In this document: piece by piece, positions 26,416-34,816 of the stretch | Layout of the letters: every line of letters begins with the position of its first letter | Numbering within the stretch: the first letter of the stretch is position 1 | DNA from: an uncultured Eubacterium sp. | GTDB taxonomy: Bacteria > Bacillota > Clostridia > Lachnospirales > Lachnospiraceae | DNA: 64,000 nucleotides | NCBI GenBank assembly: GCA_910589665.1 | Contig: CAJUTR010000010.1 | Span: 19,759-83,758 of the forward strand | Direction of reading: 5' to 3' | Made by a program: the position numbers and the translations under genes | The notes under the pieces: generated by a model | Databases searched by the model: none | What the model saw: only the letters and a program-made list of their open reading frames with translations | Told to the model about the DNA's origin: nothing

Positions 26416-27123
26416 TTGGAAGTAGATTTTTATGTACATGGTTATAAACAGGTACAGATCGGCGGTTTTTCGTTTTGGATCACGACGAGCCACGTATGTT
26501 TGGCTATCGTTTTGGTCGTGCTGATCGCGTTTGCGATCGTGGCAAACCGAGTGATCAAAAATGCGGATTACCAGAAAACCCCGACCGGTTTTTTGAATGT
26601 GCTGGAACTTCTCGTGGAGACGATGGATAAGCTGATCGTGGACAACATGGGAAGAGTGCTGGCGCCGGGATTCCGAAATTATGTCAGTACGCTGTTTTTG
26701 CTCATTATCACGTGCAATCTTTCCGGTCTGTTTGGGCTCCGGCCGCCGACAGCAGATTATGGCGTCACGCTTCCGCTGGCTCTGATCACGTTTTTTATGA
26801 TCCAGTATCAGGGATTCAAATGGCAGAAGATGGGCAAGATCAAAGGTTTGTTTGAACCGATCTTCTTGTTCCTGCCAGTGAATATCATCAGTGAATTTGC
26901 TACGCCGGTATCCATGTCACTGCGTCTGTTCGCCAACATTTTGTCGGGAACGATGATGATGGCACTCATCTACGGCTTGCTGCCGAGAGTGGCGACGATC
27001 GCATGGCCGGCAGCGCTGCATGCCTACATGGATGTATTTTCGGGTGTATTGCAGGCGTACGTGTTTGCGATGCTGACGATGGTATTTATTGCCAACGCGG
27101 CAGGCGATGAAGCCCAGGGGTAA
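26416..27123 (+). CDS. atpB: F0F1 ATP synthase subunit a
   Basis: 235 residues from TTG 26416, preceded by AAAGGAGA at 8 bases; an upstream TTG (26389) has none. The conserved helix with the essential Arg is visible: SMSLRLFANILSGTMMM near residue 172, then the last helix with LQAYVFAMLTMVFIANA. It forms the ion half-channels next to the c-ring. 172 bases of structured non-coding DNA separate it from atpE. Confidence 0.93.
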   Translation: MEVDFYVHGYKQVQIGGFSFWITTSHVCLAIVLVVLIAFAIVANRVIKNADYQKTPTGFLNVLELLVETMDKLIVDNMGRVLAPGFRNYVSTLFLLIITCNLSGLFGLRPPTADYGVTLPLALITFFMIQYQGFKWQKMGKIKGLFEPIFLFLPVNIISEFATPVSMSLRLFANILSGTMMMALIYGLLPRVATIAWPAALHAYMDVFSGVLQAYVFAMLTMVFIANAAGDEAQG

Positions 27124-27124
27124 G

Positions 27125-27240
27125 TGTGAAGAAAACTACAATTTCGTAATGATCTCATCACGTAGTTTCTCGCAGCGCGTTTTTTACGACACGTTGCTTA
27201 CTTCGCGCTGGAAGAACGTGGAGACAGTGTTTTTCCACAA
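27125..27240 (+). ncRNA. Three-hairpin intergenic element, copy A (atpB-atpE gap)
   Basis: Starts GTGTGAAGAAAACTAC. Hairpin 1: AAACTAC (27133-27139) with GTAGTTT (27162-27168), with ATGA/TCAT inside. Hairpin 2: GCAGCG (27172-27177) with CGTTGC (27192-27197). Hairpin 3: TGGAAGAAC (27209-27217) with GTTTTTCCA (27229-27237). The same plan and many bases recur on the minus strand at 56741-56876. It lies 55 bases before the atpE ATG. It could be a cis-acting RNA, a processing site or a dispersed repeat; the sequence cannot tell which. Confidence 0.6.
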
Positions 27241-27295
27241 ATTAAAATAGTATGAAATGTTATAGAAAGAATTTATTTTTAAGGAGGACATTATT

Positions 27296-27553
27296 ATGAA
27301 CTTTTCAGGAGCAGATTTAATTAGTGCAGCTTCAGCGATTGGAGCAGGTTTGGCAGTTATCGCAGGTATTGGTCCTGGTGTAGGCCAGGGTATCGCAGCC
27401 GGTTACGGTGCAAATGCCGTAGGACGTAATCCGGGTGCAAAAGGAGATATTATGTCTACCATGCTTTTAGGGCAGGCCGTTGCCGAGACGACAGGTCTTT
27501 ATGGTCTTGCGGTAGCGATGATCCTGCTGTTTGCAAACCCATTGATTCCGTAA
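27296..27553 (+). CDS. atpE: F0F1 ATP synthase subunit c, Na+-type signature
   Basis: 85 residues, a two-helix hairpin with the polar loop GRNPGAKGDI. The ion-binding residues match the Na+ c-ring of Ilyobacter tartaricus: Gln31 (GPGVGQG), Val62, Glu64, Thr65 (for Ser66), Thr66 and Tyr69 in QAVAETTGLYG. It is therefore expected to bind Na+ as well as or instead of H+. It has the best ribosome site of the operon (AAGGAGG, 8 bases before ATG), as expected for the most abundant subunit. Confidence 0.95.
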   Translation: MNFSGADLISAASAIGAGLAVIAGIGPGVGQGIAAGYGANAVGRNPGAKGDIMSTMLLGQAVAETTGLYGLAVAMILLFANPLIP

Positions 27554-27617
27554 GCCATACACCGAGATCAGGAAATAATTTGAGCCGCATTTGATATGCG
27601 GAAGAAATGAGGTAGAT

Positions 27618-28136
27618 ATGGATAATAGAATTTTTGGACTTGATCCGCAGTTATTAGCCGATACGGTCATCACGCTGATTGCTATGCTGATATTGTTTGC
27701 GCTTCTATCTTATCTTCTTTTCAATCCGGCGAGGAAGCTGATACAGAAAAGGAAGGATTTTATCCAGTCACAGCTTGACGAGGCTGCAAAAGCCCAGTCT
27801 GACGCGATGAACATGAAATCCGAGTACGACGGTAAACTTTCCCAGGTGGATGCGGAAGCGGCGGAACTGCTCGCGGACGCAAGGCGCAAGGCGCTTGACC
27901 GCGAAAAGGAGATCGTGGATAAGGCGTCCGAGGAGGCTCATCAGATCAAGGTTCGCGCGGAGAAGGAAGCCGAGCTTGAGAAGAGCCGAGTGCGTGATGA
28001 GATGAAGCAGGAAATGGTCCAGGTCGCATCTGCTATGGCGGGCCGGTTTGTGGCGGCATCCATTGATGAGAAGAAACAGGCACAGCTCATTGATGAAACA
28101 TTGAAGGAAATGGGTGATGAGACATGGCAAAGTTAG
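27618..28136 (+). CDS. atpF: F0F1 ATP synthase subunit b
   Basis: 172 residues from ATG 27618 (GAGG upstream). One N-terminal membrane helix (TVITLIAMLILFALLSYLLF), then a long charged coiled-coil stalk rich in Ala/Glu/Lys (RRKALDREKEIVDKASEEA). It forms the peripheral stalk with the delta subunit. It overlaps atpH by 13 bases. Confidence 0.93.
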   Translation: MDNRIFGLDPQLLADTVITLIAMLILFALLSYLLFNPARKLIQKRKDFIQSQLDEAAKAQSDAMNMKSEYDGKLSQVDAEAAELLADARRKALDREKEIVDKASEEAHQIKVRAEKEAELEKSRVRDEMKQEMVQVASAMAGRFVAASIDEKKQAQLIDETLKEMGDETWQS

Positions 28137-28669
28137 TTTCTAAAGTATATGGTGACGCGCTGTTTTCCCTGGCAAAGGAGGAAGACAGACTGGATGAGAC
28201 ATGGGAGGAAGTCAGGAATCTTTCCCTGGCGTTAAAGGAAAATAAAGAGTTTACCGGGATCATGACGCATCCGGATATGACGCAGGAAAAAGGCCTTGCC
28301 CTGCTGGAGGAAGCGTTTGGCGGTAAACTTTCAGACATTATGATGGGATTTCTTCAGGTTCTAGTGAGAAAGGGACGCTTTTCCGAGGTTCTGTCAGTAT
28401 TGGATTATTTTGAGAAAGAAACGAAGGAGTTTAAGAGAATCGGCGTTGTCTTTGTGACGACACCGGCAGAGCTTACCGGAAAGCAAAAGTCCGGAATTGA
28501 AGAAAAACTGATACAGACTTCTGGTTATCAGAGCCTTGAGATGAACTATACGATCGACAAACGCCTTCTCGGGGGCATCCGGATCCGTATAGGAGACAGG
28601 GTTTTGGACAACAGCATTCAGACAAAGCTGGAGGAAATGACGAGAAGTTTAAGTAAGGTCAGGGTATAA
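28124..28669 (+). CDS. atpH: F0F1 ATP synthase subunit delta
   Basis: 181 residues, cytoplasmic, N-terminal helical bundle (KVYGDALFSLAKEE) and C-terminal domain with IDKRLLGGIRIRIGDRVLD, the usual end motif of delta/OSCP. It links the b stalk to the alpha3beta3 head. It starts inside the end of atpF. Confidence 0.93.
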   Translation: MAKLVSKVYGDALFSLAKEEDRLDETWEEVRNLSLALKENKEFTGIMTHPDMTQEKGLALLEEAFGGKLSDIMMGFLQVLVRKGRFSEVLSVLDYFEKETKEFKRIGVVFVTTPAELTGKQKSGIEEKLIQTSGYQSLEMNYTIDKRLLGGIRIRIGDRVLDNSIQTKLEEMTRSLSKVRV

Positions 28670-28698
28670 ATTTCCAGGAAAGAAGGTGTTTGTGTAAC

Positions 28699-30207
28699 AT
28701 GAATTTAAGACCTGAGGAAATAAGTTCAGTTATTAAAGATGAGATAAAGAAATACAGTACTGAGTTCGAAGTGTCAGATGTGGGAACGGTTATTCAGGTT
28801 GCAGACGGTATTGCCCGCATCCACGGTCTCGAAAAGGCGATGCAGGGCGAATTGCTGGAGTTTCCAAATGAAGTATATGGCATGGTGCTGAATCTCGAGG
28901 AGGATAATGTAGGAGCTGTTCTGCTCGGCGACACTTCTAACATCAATGAAGGAGATACCGTGAAGACGACGGGGCGTGTCACGACCGTACCAGTCGGAGA
29001 TGCCATGCTTGGGCGTGTCGTCAATGCACTAGGACAGCCGATTGATGGTAAAGGCCCGATCAATACGACGAAAGTTCGTCCAGTGGAGCGTGTGGCAAGC
29101 GGTGTTATTTCCCGTAAATCCGTAGATACTCCGCTGCAGACCGGAATCAAAGCGATCGACTCGATGGTGCCGATCGGACGTGGACAGCGTGAGCTGATCA
29201 TCGGTGACAGGCAGACAGGTAAGACGGCGATTGCAGTCGATACGATATTGAACCAGAAGGATCAGGATGTTCTTTGTATCTATGTAGCGATCGGACAGAA
29301 GGCGTCTACGGTTGCGAACATTGTAAAGACGCTGGAAGATAACGGCGCGATGGATTATACGACGGTTGTTGCTTCGACCGCCAGTGAACTGGCGCCGCTG
29401 CAGTATATCGCTCCGTATGCCGGATGCGCGATCGGTGAAGAGTGGATGGAAGCAGGAAAGGACGTCCTTATCATATATGACGACCTGACAAAACACGCGG
29501 CGGCATACCGTACGCTGGCGTTGCTTCTCCGCCGTCCGCCGGGACGTGAGGCGTATCCTGGCGATGTCTTCTATCTGCATTCCAGACTTTTGGAGCGCGC
29601 GGCAAAACTTTCGGATAAGCTGGGAGGCGGCTCGCTTACTGCGCTTCCGATCATAGAGACACAGGCGGGCGACGTGTCCGCATACATTCCGACAAACGTG
29701 ATCTCGATCACGGATGGTCAGATCTATCTGGAAACAGAGATGTTTAACTCGGGATTCCGTCCGGCTGTCAATCCGGGCCTCAGTGTATCCCGTGTCGGCG
29801 GTTCCGCGCAGATCAAGGCGATGAAGAAGATCGCCGGCCCGATCCGTATCGAACTGGCCCAGTATCGAGAGCTGGCAGCGTTTTCCCAGTTTGGTTCCGA
29901 TCTGGATGCCGATACGAAGGAAAAGCTCGATCAGGGTGAACGGATCCGTGAGATACTGAAACAGGGACAATATGCCCCGCTGCCGGTCTGGTATCAGGTT
30001 ATCATCATCTATGCGGCGACAAATAAATATCTGCTGGATGTTCCGGTAGAAGATATTCTTTCCTTTGAAAAAGAACTCTTCGAGTTTATGGATACGAAAT
30101 ATCCGGAAGTTCCTGCGGCGATCCGCGATGAGAAGGAAATCAGCAGCCAGACGGAGCAGAAACTGATCCAGGCGATCAAGGAGTTTAAGGTGCAGTTTAT
30201 GAAGTAG
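28699..30207 (+). CDS. atpA: F0F1 ATP synthase subunit alpha
   Basis: 502 residues from ATG 28699 (AGAAGGTG about 10 bases upstream). P-loop GDRQTGKTA near residue 170, then VAIGQKASTVA and the family signature PAVNPGLSVSRVGGSAQ near 360. It forms the non-catalytic nucleotide sites of the F1 head. Confidence 0.96.
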   Translation: MNLRPEEISSVIKDEIKKYSTEFEVSDVGTVIQVADGIARIHGLEKAMQGELLEFPNEVYGMVLNLEEDNVGAVLLGDTSNINEGDTVKTTGRVTTVPVGDAMLGRVVNALGQPIDGKGPINTTKVRPVERVASGVISRKSVDTPLQTGIKAIDSMVPIGRGQRELIIGDRQTGKTAIAVDTILNQKDQDVLCIYVAIGQKASTVANIVKTLEDNGAMDYTTVVASTASELAPLQYIAPYAGCAIGEEWMEAGKDVLIIYDDLTKHAAAYRTLALLLRRPPGREAYPGDVFYLHSRLLERAAKLSDKLGGGSLTALPIIETQAGDVSAYIPTNVISITDGQIYLETEMFNSGFRPAVNPGLSVSRVGGSAQIKAMKKIAGPIRIELAQYRELAAFSQFGSDLDADTKEKLDQGERIREILKQGQYAPLPVWYQVIIIYAATNKYLLDVPVEDILSFEKELFEFMDTKYPEVPAAIRDEKEISSQTEQKLIQAIKEFKVQFMK

Positions 30208-30261
30208 GCCGCGAATGCGTCAGTGTGAGGGAAAGACACACTGCAGAATGGAGGATTTTAT

Positions 30262-31155
30262 ATGGCCTCGATGAGAGATATAAAAAGACGTAAGGCGAGT
30301 ATACAGAGTACATCACAGATCACGAAGGCGATGAAGCTTGTTTCTACTGTGAAACTGCAGCATGCCAAAGGAAGGGCGGAGGAGACGAAGCCGTATTTTG
30401 ATAAGATGTATGAAACGGTTTCCGGAATGCTTGCGAAGTCACAAAATGTCGACCATCCGCTTCTCACGGAGCGAAAAACGGACGGCCCGAAGAAAAAAGG
30501 CGTGATCCTGATCAGTTCGAACCGCGGACTGGCAGGCGGTTATAATTCCAATGTTGTTAAGCTTGTGACGCAGGGTGATTTTCCTGTGGAACATACGGTT
30601 GTCTTTCCGGTTGGCCGAAAAGGGATGGAAGCGGTACAGCGTTTTGGGTTTACGTGTCAGGGTGATTATTCTGAGGTGATGAACAATCCGCTGTTTGGCG
30701 ACGCGGTTTCGATTGGGAAGACTGTTGTATCCGCGATGGAGAGCGGTGAGATCGATGAGGTGTATCTGGCATATACCGTGTTTAAAAATACGGTGACCCA
30801 TATTCCGACCCTGATCAAAATGCTTCCGTTTTCGGAGGAAGACATTCAGGAGATGACGAGGGAAGGCGATGCGGCAGCGGAAAAGGGAAGCGCGCACGCC
30901 CTGATGAATTATGAGCCGGATGAGTCGGAGGCGCTCGGCTACATTATACCGATGTATATGAACAGCCTTATTTTTGGCGCGCTGGTGGAGGCGGTGGCAA
31001 GTGAGAACGGCGCCCGCATGCAGGCGATGGATTCTGCAACCAGTAATGCAGAAGAGATGATTGACACGCTCAGCCTGCAGTACAATCGTGCAAGGCAGTC
31101 GGCAATCACGCAGGAATTGACAGAAATTGTCGCCGGAGCATCGGCGATCGAATAA
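30262..31155 (+). CDS. atpG: F0F1 ATP synthase subunit gamma
   Basis: 297 residues. N-terminal helix ASMRDIKRRKASIQSTSQIT and C-terminal helix with RMQAMDSATSNAEEMI and YNRARQSAITQELTEIV form the rotating coiled coil. The central domain carries LISSNRGLAGGYN. TGGAGG lies before the ATG. Confidence 0.95.
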   Translation: MASMRDIKRRKASIQSTSQITKAMKLVSTVKLQHAKGRAEETKPYFDKMYETVSGMLAKSQNVDHPLLTERKTDGPKKKGVILISSNRGLAGGYNSNVVKLVTQGDFPVEHTVVFPVGRKGMEAVQRFGFTCQGDYSEVMNNPLFGDAVSIGKTVVSAMESGEIDEVYLAYTVFKNTVTHIPTLIKMLPFSEEDIQEMTREGDAAAEKGSAHALMNYEPDESEALGYIIPMYMNSLIFGALVEAVASENGARMQAMDSATSNAEEMIDTLSLQYNRARQSAITQELTEIVAGASAIE

Positions 31156-31306
31156 AATAGCTCGGGAAGAGCACGTATCCGAATGGGAATTTCCGATGGG
31201 AGTTTGCGTTTGATGGGAGTTGATCTCCACGGAAACCCGAGGATAACAGATGGGCGGCTAAAGCTGCCTGTGAATGAGGATTTAAGAAAGGAGTGAGAAT
31301 ATCACT

Positions 31307-32710
31307 ATGGCAGAAAAGAAAGCTGGAACCAGCCCCGGAGTGATCACTCAGATTATAGGTGCCGTACTTGACATCCGCTTTCAGGAAGGTACGCTTCCGG
31401 AAATCTATGATGCGATTGAAATAGCGACAAAAGAGGGCGGAAAGCTCGTGGTGGAAGTGGCGCAGCATCTTGGTGACGATACGGTGCGCTGTATCGCTAT
31501 GGGACCGACCGATGGTCTTGTACGGGGAATGGAAGCAGTGGCTACCGGGGCGCCGATCACGGTGCCGGTAGGAGAGGAAACTCTCGGAAGGATGTTCAAT
31601 GTTTTGGGAGAACCGATTGATGAGAAGGCTCCTCCAAAAGTTTCCGAGCATCACCCGATCCACAGAAAGGCTCCGGCATTTGCCGAGCAGTCTACCCAGG
31701 CAGAAATGCTGGAAACCGGTATCAAGGTCGTTGACCTTTTGTGTCCGTATCAAAAAGGCGGTAAGATTGGTCTGTTTGGCGGCGCGGGCGTAGGAAAGAC
31801 CGTTCTGATCCAGGAGCTGATCACGAACATTGCTACGGAGCACGGTGGTTATTCCGTATTTACGGGTGTAGGAGAGAGAACGAGAGAGGGAAATGACCTT
31901 TATTATGAAATGATCGAATCCGGAGTTATCGATAAGACAACGATGGTATTCGGACAGATGAATGAACCGCCTGGTGCGAGGATGCGTGTCGGACTTGCCG
32001 GTCTTACGATGGCGGAATATTTCCGTGATAGGGCAGGAAAGGACGTGCTCCTTTTCATTGATAACATATTCCGTTTCACGCAGGCGGGGTCCGAGGTTTC
32101 TGCTCTTTTAGGACGTATGCCGAGTGCGGTTGGATACCAGCCGACGCTGCAGACAGAGATGGGCGCCCTTCAGGAGAGGATCACATCGACGAAAAACGGT
32201 TCCATTACTTCCGTACAGGCCGTATATGTACCAGCCGACGACCTGACAGACCCGGCTCCGGCTACGACATTTGCCCATTTGGACGCGACGACGGTGCTTG
32301 ATCGTTCGATTTCGGAACTTGGTATTTATCCGGCGGTGGATCCGCTCGGTTCCACATCGCGTATACTGGATCCCCGTATCGTTGGGGAAGAGCACTATCA
32401 GGTGGCGCGCGGTGTGCAGGAAATCTTACAGCGTTATAAAGAACTTCAGGATATTATCGCCATCCTCGGTATGGATGAGCTCTCGGAGGATGAGAAGCTT
32501 TTGGTCAACCGTGCAAGGAAGGTGCAGAGATATTTGTCACAGCCGTTCTTCGTGGCAGAGCAGTTTACCGGAATGGAAGGAAAATATGTTCCGATTTCTG
32601 AAACGATCCGCGGATTTAAGGAAATCCTGGAAGGGAGACACGATGACATTCCAGAGAGCGCATTTTTGAATGCGGGGACGATTGATGACGTTGTCGCGCG
32701 AAAGGCGTAA
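31307..32710 (+). CDS. atpD: F0F1 ATP synthase subunit beta
   Basis: 467 residues with P-loop GGAGVGKTV near residue 160, the catalytic Glu in GVGERTREGND, Walker B DVLLFIDNIFRFTQAGSEVS and PSAVGYQPTL. Catalytic subunit for ATP synthesis/hydrolysis. The 151-base gap after atpG contains repeated GATGGGAGTT phrases (near 31194 and 31213) but no gene. Confidence 0.97.
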   Translation: MAEKKAGTSPGVITQIIGAVLDIRFQEGTLPEIYDAIEIATKEGGKLVVEVAQHLGDDTVRCIAMGPTDGLVRGMEAVATGAPITVPVGEETLGRMFNVLGEPIDEKAPPKVSEHHPIHRKAPAFAEQSTQAEMLETGIKVVDLLCPYQKGGKIGLFGGAGVGKTVLIQELITNIATEHGGYSVFTGVGERTREGNDLYYEMIESGVIDKTTMVFGQMNEPPGARMRVGLAGLTMAEYFRDRAGKDVLLFIDNIFRFTQAGSEVSALLGRMPSAVGYQPTLQTEMGALQERITSTKNGSITSVQAVYVPADDLTDPAPATTFAHLDATTVLDRSISELGIYPAVDPLGSTSRILDPRIVGEEHYQVARGVQEILQRYKELQDIIAILGMDELSEDEKLLVNRARKVQRYLSQPFFVAEQFTGMEGKYVPISETIRGFKEILEGRHDDIPESAFLNAGTIDDVVARKA

Positions 32711-32766
32711 TCAGATATGCTTAAAAAAGCCACGGAATGGAAATTTCGTGCAGAAATGAGGAAATT

Positions 32767-33189
32767 ATGGCTGAACTCAAAAAATTTCATTTGGAAGTAA
32801 TATCCCCGGAACGGGTATTTTACGCCGGTGACGTGGAGATGGTTGAGCTGACGACGACGGAAGGTGATATCGGTGTTTACGCGGAACACATTCCACTCAC
32901 TTCGGTCGTGGCTCCCGGAGTTCTTACCATTACGGAGTCTTCGGAATCGGACGGAAGCAGGGAGGCGGCAGTTCTGGAAGGGTTTTTGGAAATCCTGCCG
33001 GACAAGGTGACGATCCTTGCCCAATCCTGCGAGTGGCCGGAAGAGATTGATGTCAGCCGTGCCATTGAGGCGAGGACCCGTGCTGAGCGCCGGCTTAAGA
33101 GCACGGATACGAACGTCAATATGGCAAGAGCGGAGCTGGCTCTCCGTAAATCACTGGTAAGGATCAATCTGGCGGAAAATCATAAATAA
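32767..33189 (+). CDS. atpC: F0F1 ATP synthase subunit epsilon
   Basis: 140 residues from ATG 32767 (TGAGG upstream). N-terminal beta-sandwich (FHLEVISPERVFYAGDVEMV, then GDIGVYAEHIPLTS) and a C-terminal helix pair (AIEARTRAERRLKS). It couples and regulates rotation. Last gene of the operon, before a strong terminator. Confidence 0.94.
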   Translation: MAELKKFHLEVISPERVFYAGDVEMVELTTTEGDIGVYAEHIPLTSVVAPGVLTITESSESDGSREAAVLEGFLEILPDKVTILAQSCEWPEEIDVSRAIEARTRAERRLKSTDTNVNMARAELALRKSLVRINLAENHK

Positions 33190-33198
33190 ATAACAGAT

Positions 33199-33256
33199 GA
33201 AAAGGGTACCCGTACTGCTATGGCTTTGCAGTCATAGTTTGGCGGGTATCTTTTTT
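33199..33256 (+). terminator. Terminator of the atp operon
   Basis: GAAAAGGGTACCCG pairs with CGGGTATCTTTTTT, with an inner stem CTATG/CATAG (33217-33237 region), followed by the T run. Confidence 0.85.
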
Positions 33257-33296
33257 GTTTCTTTCACAGGACTGCTTATCTCACACAAAAATTGTC

Positions 33297-33325
33297 TTTA
33301 CTTTTTGTGCAAATGTTGCTATAAT
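33297..33325 (+). promoter_or_regulatory. Promoter of the chemoreceptor gene
   Basis: TTTACT (33297-33302), 17-base spacer, TATAAT (33320-33325) with an extended TGC before the -10. A housekeeping-type rather than a flagellar sigma-28 promoter. Confidence 0.65.
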
Positions 33326-33407
33326 AAATCTAATACTATGTGTGATTTGGGCATATTGTAATATTAGATCAGATTTCGTGATTGATGGAAGGAGAAAGGA
33401 AACTGTT

Positions 33408-34667
33408 ATGAAAAATATGAAGATTCATACGAAGTTGATTATGGGATTTCTAATTATGGATATTCTGGTTACTGTTTCATTGATATTTGGCTACACGTCA
33501 GGACGGGAGATAATCCATTTAGAAGATCAGGAAGGGTATTTGCAGAATTACCTTATTTTTACGATAGCAGCATTCATTGTAGTTACGATTATCATGGGTT
33601 ACATTTCCATTAGTATTACGAGAACGATCCGTACATCGTTAGCCCAGTTATCGGATGCGGCCAACCAGATCGCAATGGGAAAAGTGGATGTGAATTTAGA
33701 AAAGCAGGCAGATAATGAGTTTGGCGATCTGATCGAAAAGTACCAGAATGTAGTTGAAAATGTGCGTTATCAGGCGGAGATTGCCGGAGAGGTTGCGAAC
33801 GGAAATCTGCTCGTAAATGTCGTTCCCAAATCCGGCGAAGATGTACTAGGAAATTCATTGAGACAGTTAGTCGAGCAAAACCTGAATGCGCTGTCCAGCA
33901 TCCGCGATGCCGCTTCTCAGGTATCAACGAGTTCATCTGAAGTGGCTGGGGCAAGCGAAGCGCTGGCACAGGGTTCGACAGAACAGGCGAGTGCGATTGA
34001 ACAGATTACGGCCTCGATTGCTGATATTGCTGAAAAGACGAAACAAAATGCAGGGGAAGCGAAAGATGCGGCCCAGCTGGTAGAACAAGCGATAGAAGAC
34101 GTGAAACTGGGGAACCAGCAGATGCAGGATATGATGACGGCGATGGAGAAGATCAATTTGTCATCCGAAAATATTTCACGTGTTATCAAAGTCATTGATG
34201 ATATTGCGTTCCAAACGAACATACTTGCCTTGAATGCTGCGGTTGAGGCGGCGAGAGCAGGTGAGGCCGGAAAAGGATTTGCAGTCGTAGCCGAAGAGGT
34301 GCGGGCGCTGGCGGCAAAGAGTGCGGCAGCGGCTTCCGAAACAGCGGATATGATCGAGGATTCGATCAATAAAGCGAAAGATGGAGCAGGGATTGCGGAA
34401 GCGACGGCAAAAGCACTAGAAGCGATTACCGGGGCGGTGCGCCAGAGCGAGGTGCTGATTACGGATATTGCAAAATCGTCCGATTATCAGGCGACGGCGA
34501 TCGAGCAGATCGAGCAGGCAGTCGGTCAGGTATCCCAGGTTGTACAGAACAACTCAGCGACGAGTGAAGAGTGTGCAGCAGCGAGCGTGGAGCTATCGGG
34601 CCAGGCGACGAGGATGCAGGAGTTATTGTCTGTGTATAAGCTCGGAGGAAATAATACGTACATGTAA
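33408..34667 (+). CDS. Methyl-accepting chemotaxis protein with minimal sensor region
   Basis: 419 residues from ATG 33408 (AAAGG 8 bases upstream); codons before it belong to the promoter region. Two membrane helices (about 12-30 and 47-69) enclose only about 15 extracellular residues. HAMP-like segments and the signalling domain follow, with the hairpin tip IDDIAFQTNILALNAAVEAA-type motif and the ARAGEAGKGFAVVAEEVR stretch. Without a real extracellular domain it probably senses a cytoplasmic or membrane signal. The C-terminus (LGGNNTYM) lacks a CheR pentapeptide. Confidence 0.92.
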   Translation: MKNMKIHTKLIMGFLIMDILVTVSLIFGYTSGREIIHLEDQEGYLQNYLIFTIAAFIVVTIIMGYISISITRTIRTSLAQLSDAANQIAMGKVDVNLEKQADNEFGDLIEKYQNVVENVRYQAEIAGEVANGNLLVNVVPKSGEDVLGNSLRQLVEQNLNALSSIRDAASQVSTSSSEVAGASEALAQGSTEQASAIEQITASIADIAEKTKQNAGEAKDAAQLVEQAIEDVKLGNQQMQDMMTAMEKINLSSENISRVIKVIDDIAFQTNILALNAAVEAARAGEAGKGFAVVAEEVRALAAKSAAAASETADMIEDSINKAKDGAGIAEATAKALEAITGAVRQSEVLITDIAKSSDYQATAIEQIEQAVGQVSQVVQNNSATSEECAAASVELSGQATRMQELLSVYKLGGNNTYM

Positions 34668-34710
34668 TAATATGTTTTGGATTTGGAGCGGAAGACTGGT
34701 TTCCAAAAGG

Positions 34711-34772
34711 AAAGTGGCTCAGCTGAGAAGCGCATAAAATAGATGCCTTTCTCAGCCGAGCCACTTTCTTAT
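34711..34772. terminator. Bidirectional terminator between chemoreceptor and flagellin genes
   Basis: AAAGTGGCTCAGCTGAGAA pairs with TTCTCAGCCGAGCCACTTT (one mismatch). It serves the plus-strand receptor and the minus-strand flagellin. Confidence 0.85.
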
Positions 34773-34816
34773 TTTGTTTGGAAGCTTCAACTATTCTTCC
34801 ATCTGATCTCATACTT

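Noticed and set aside
29029..29970. Minus-strand ORF of 313 codons inside atpA
   Set aside because: Antisense of a strongly conserved gene; the translation is rich in Arg/Asp/Leu without domains.
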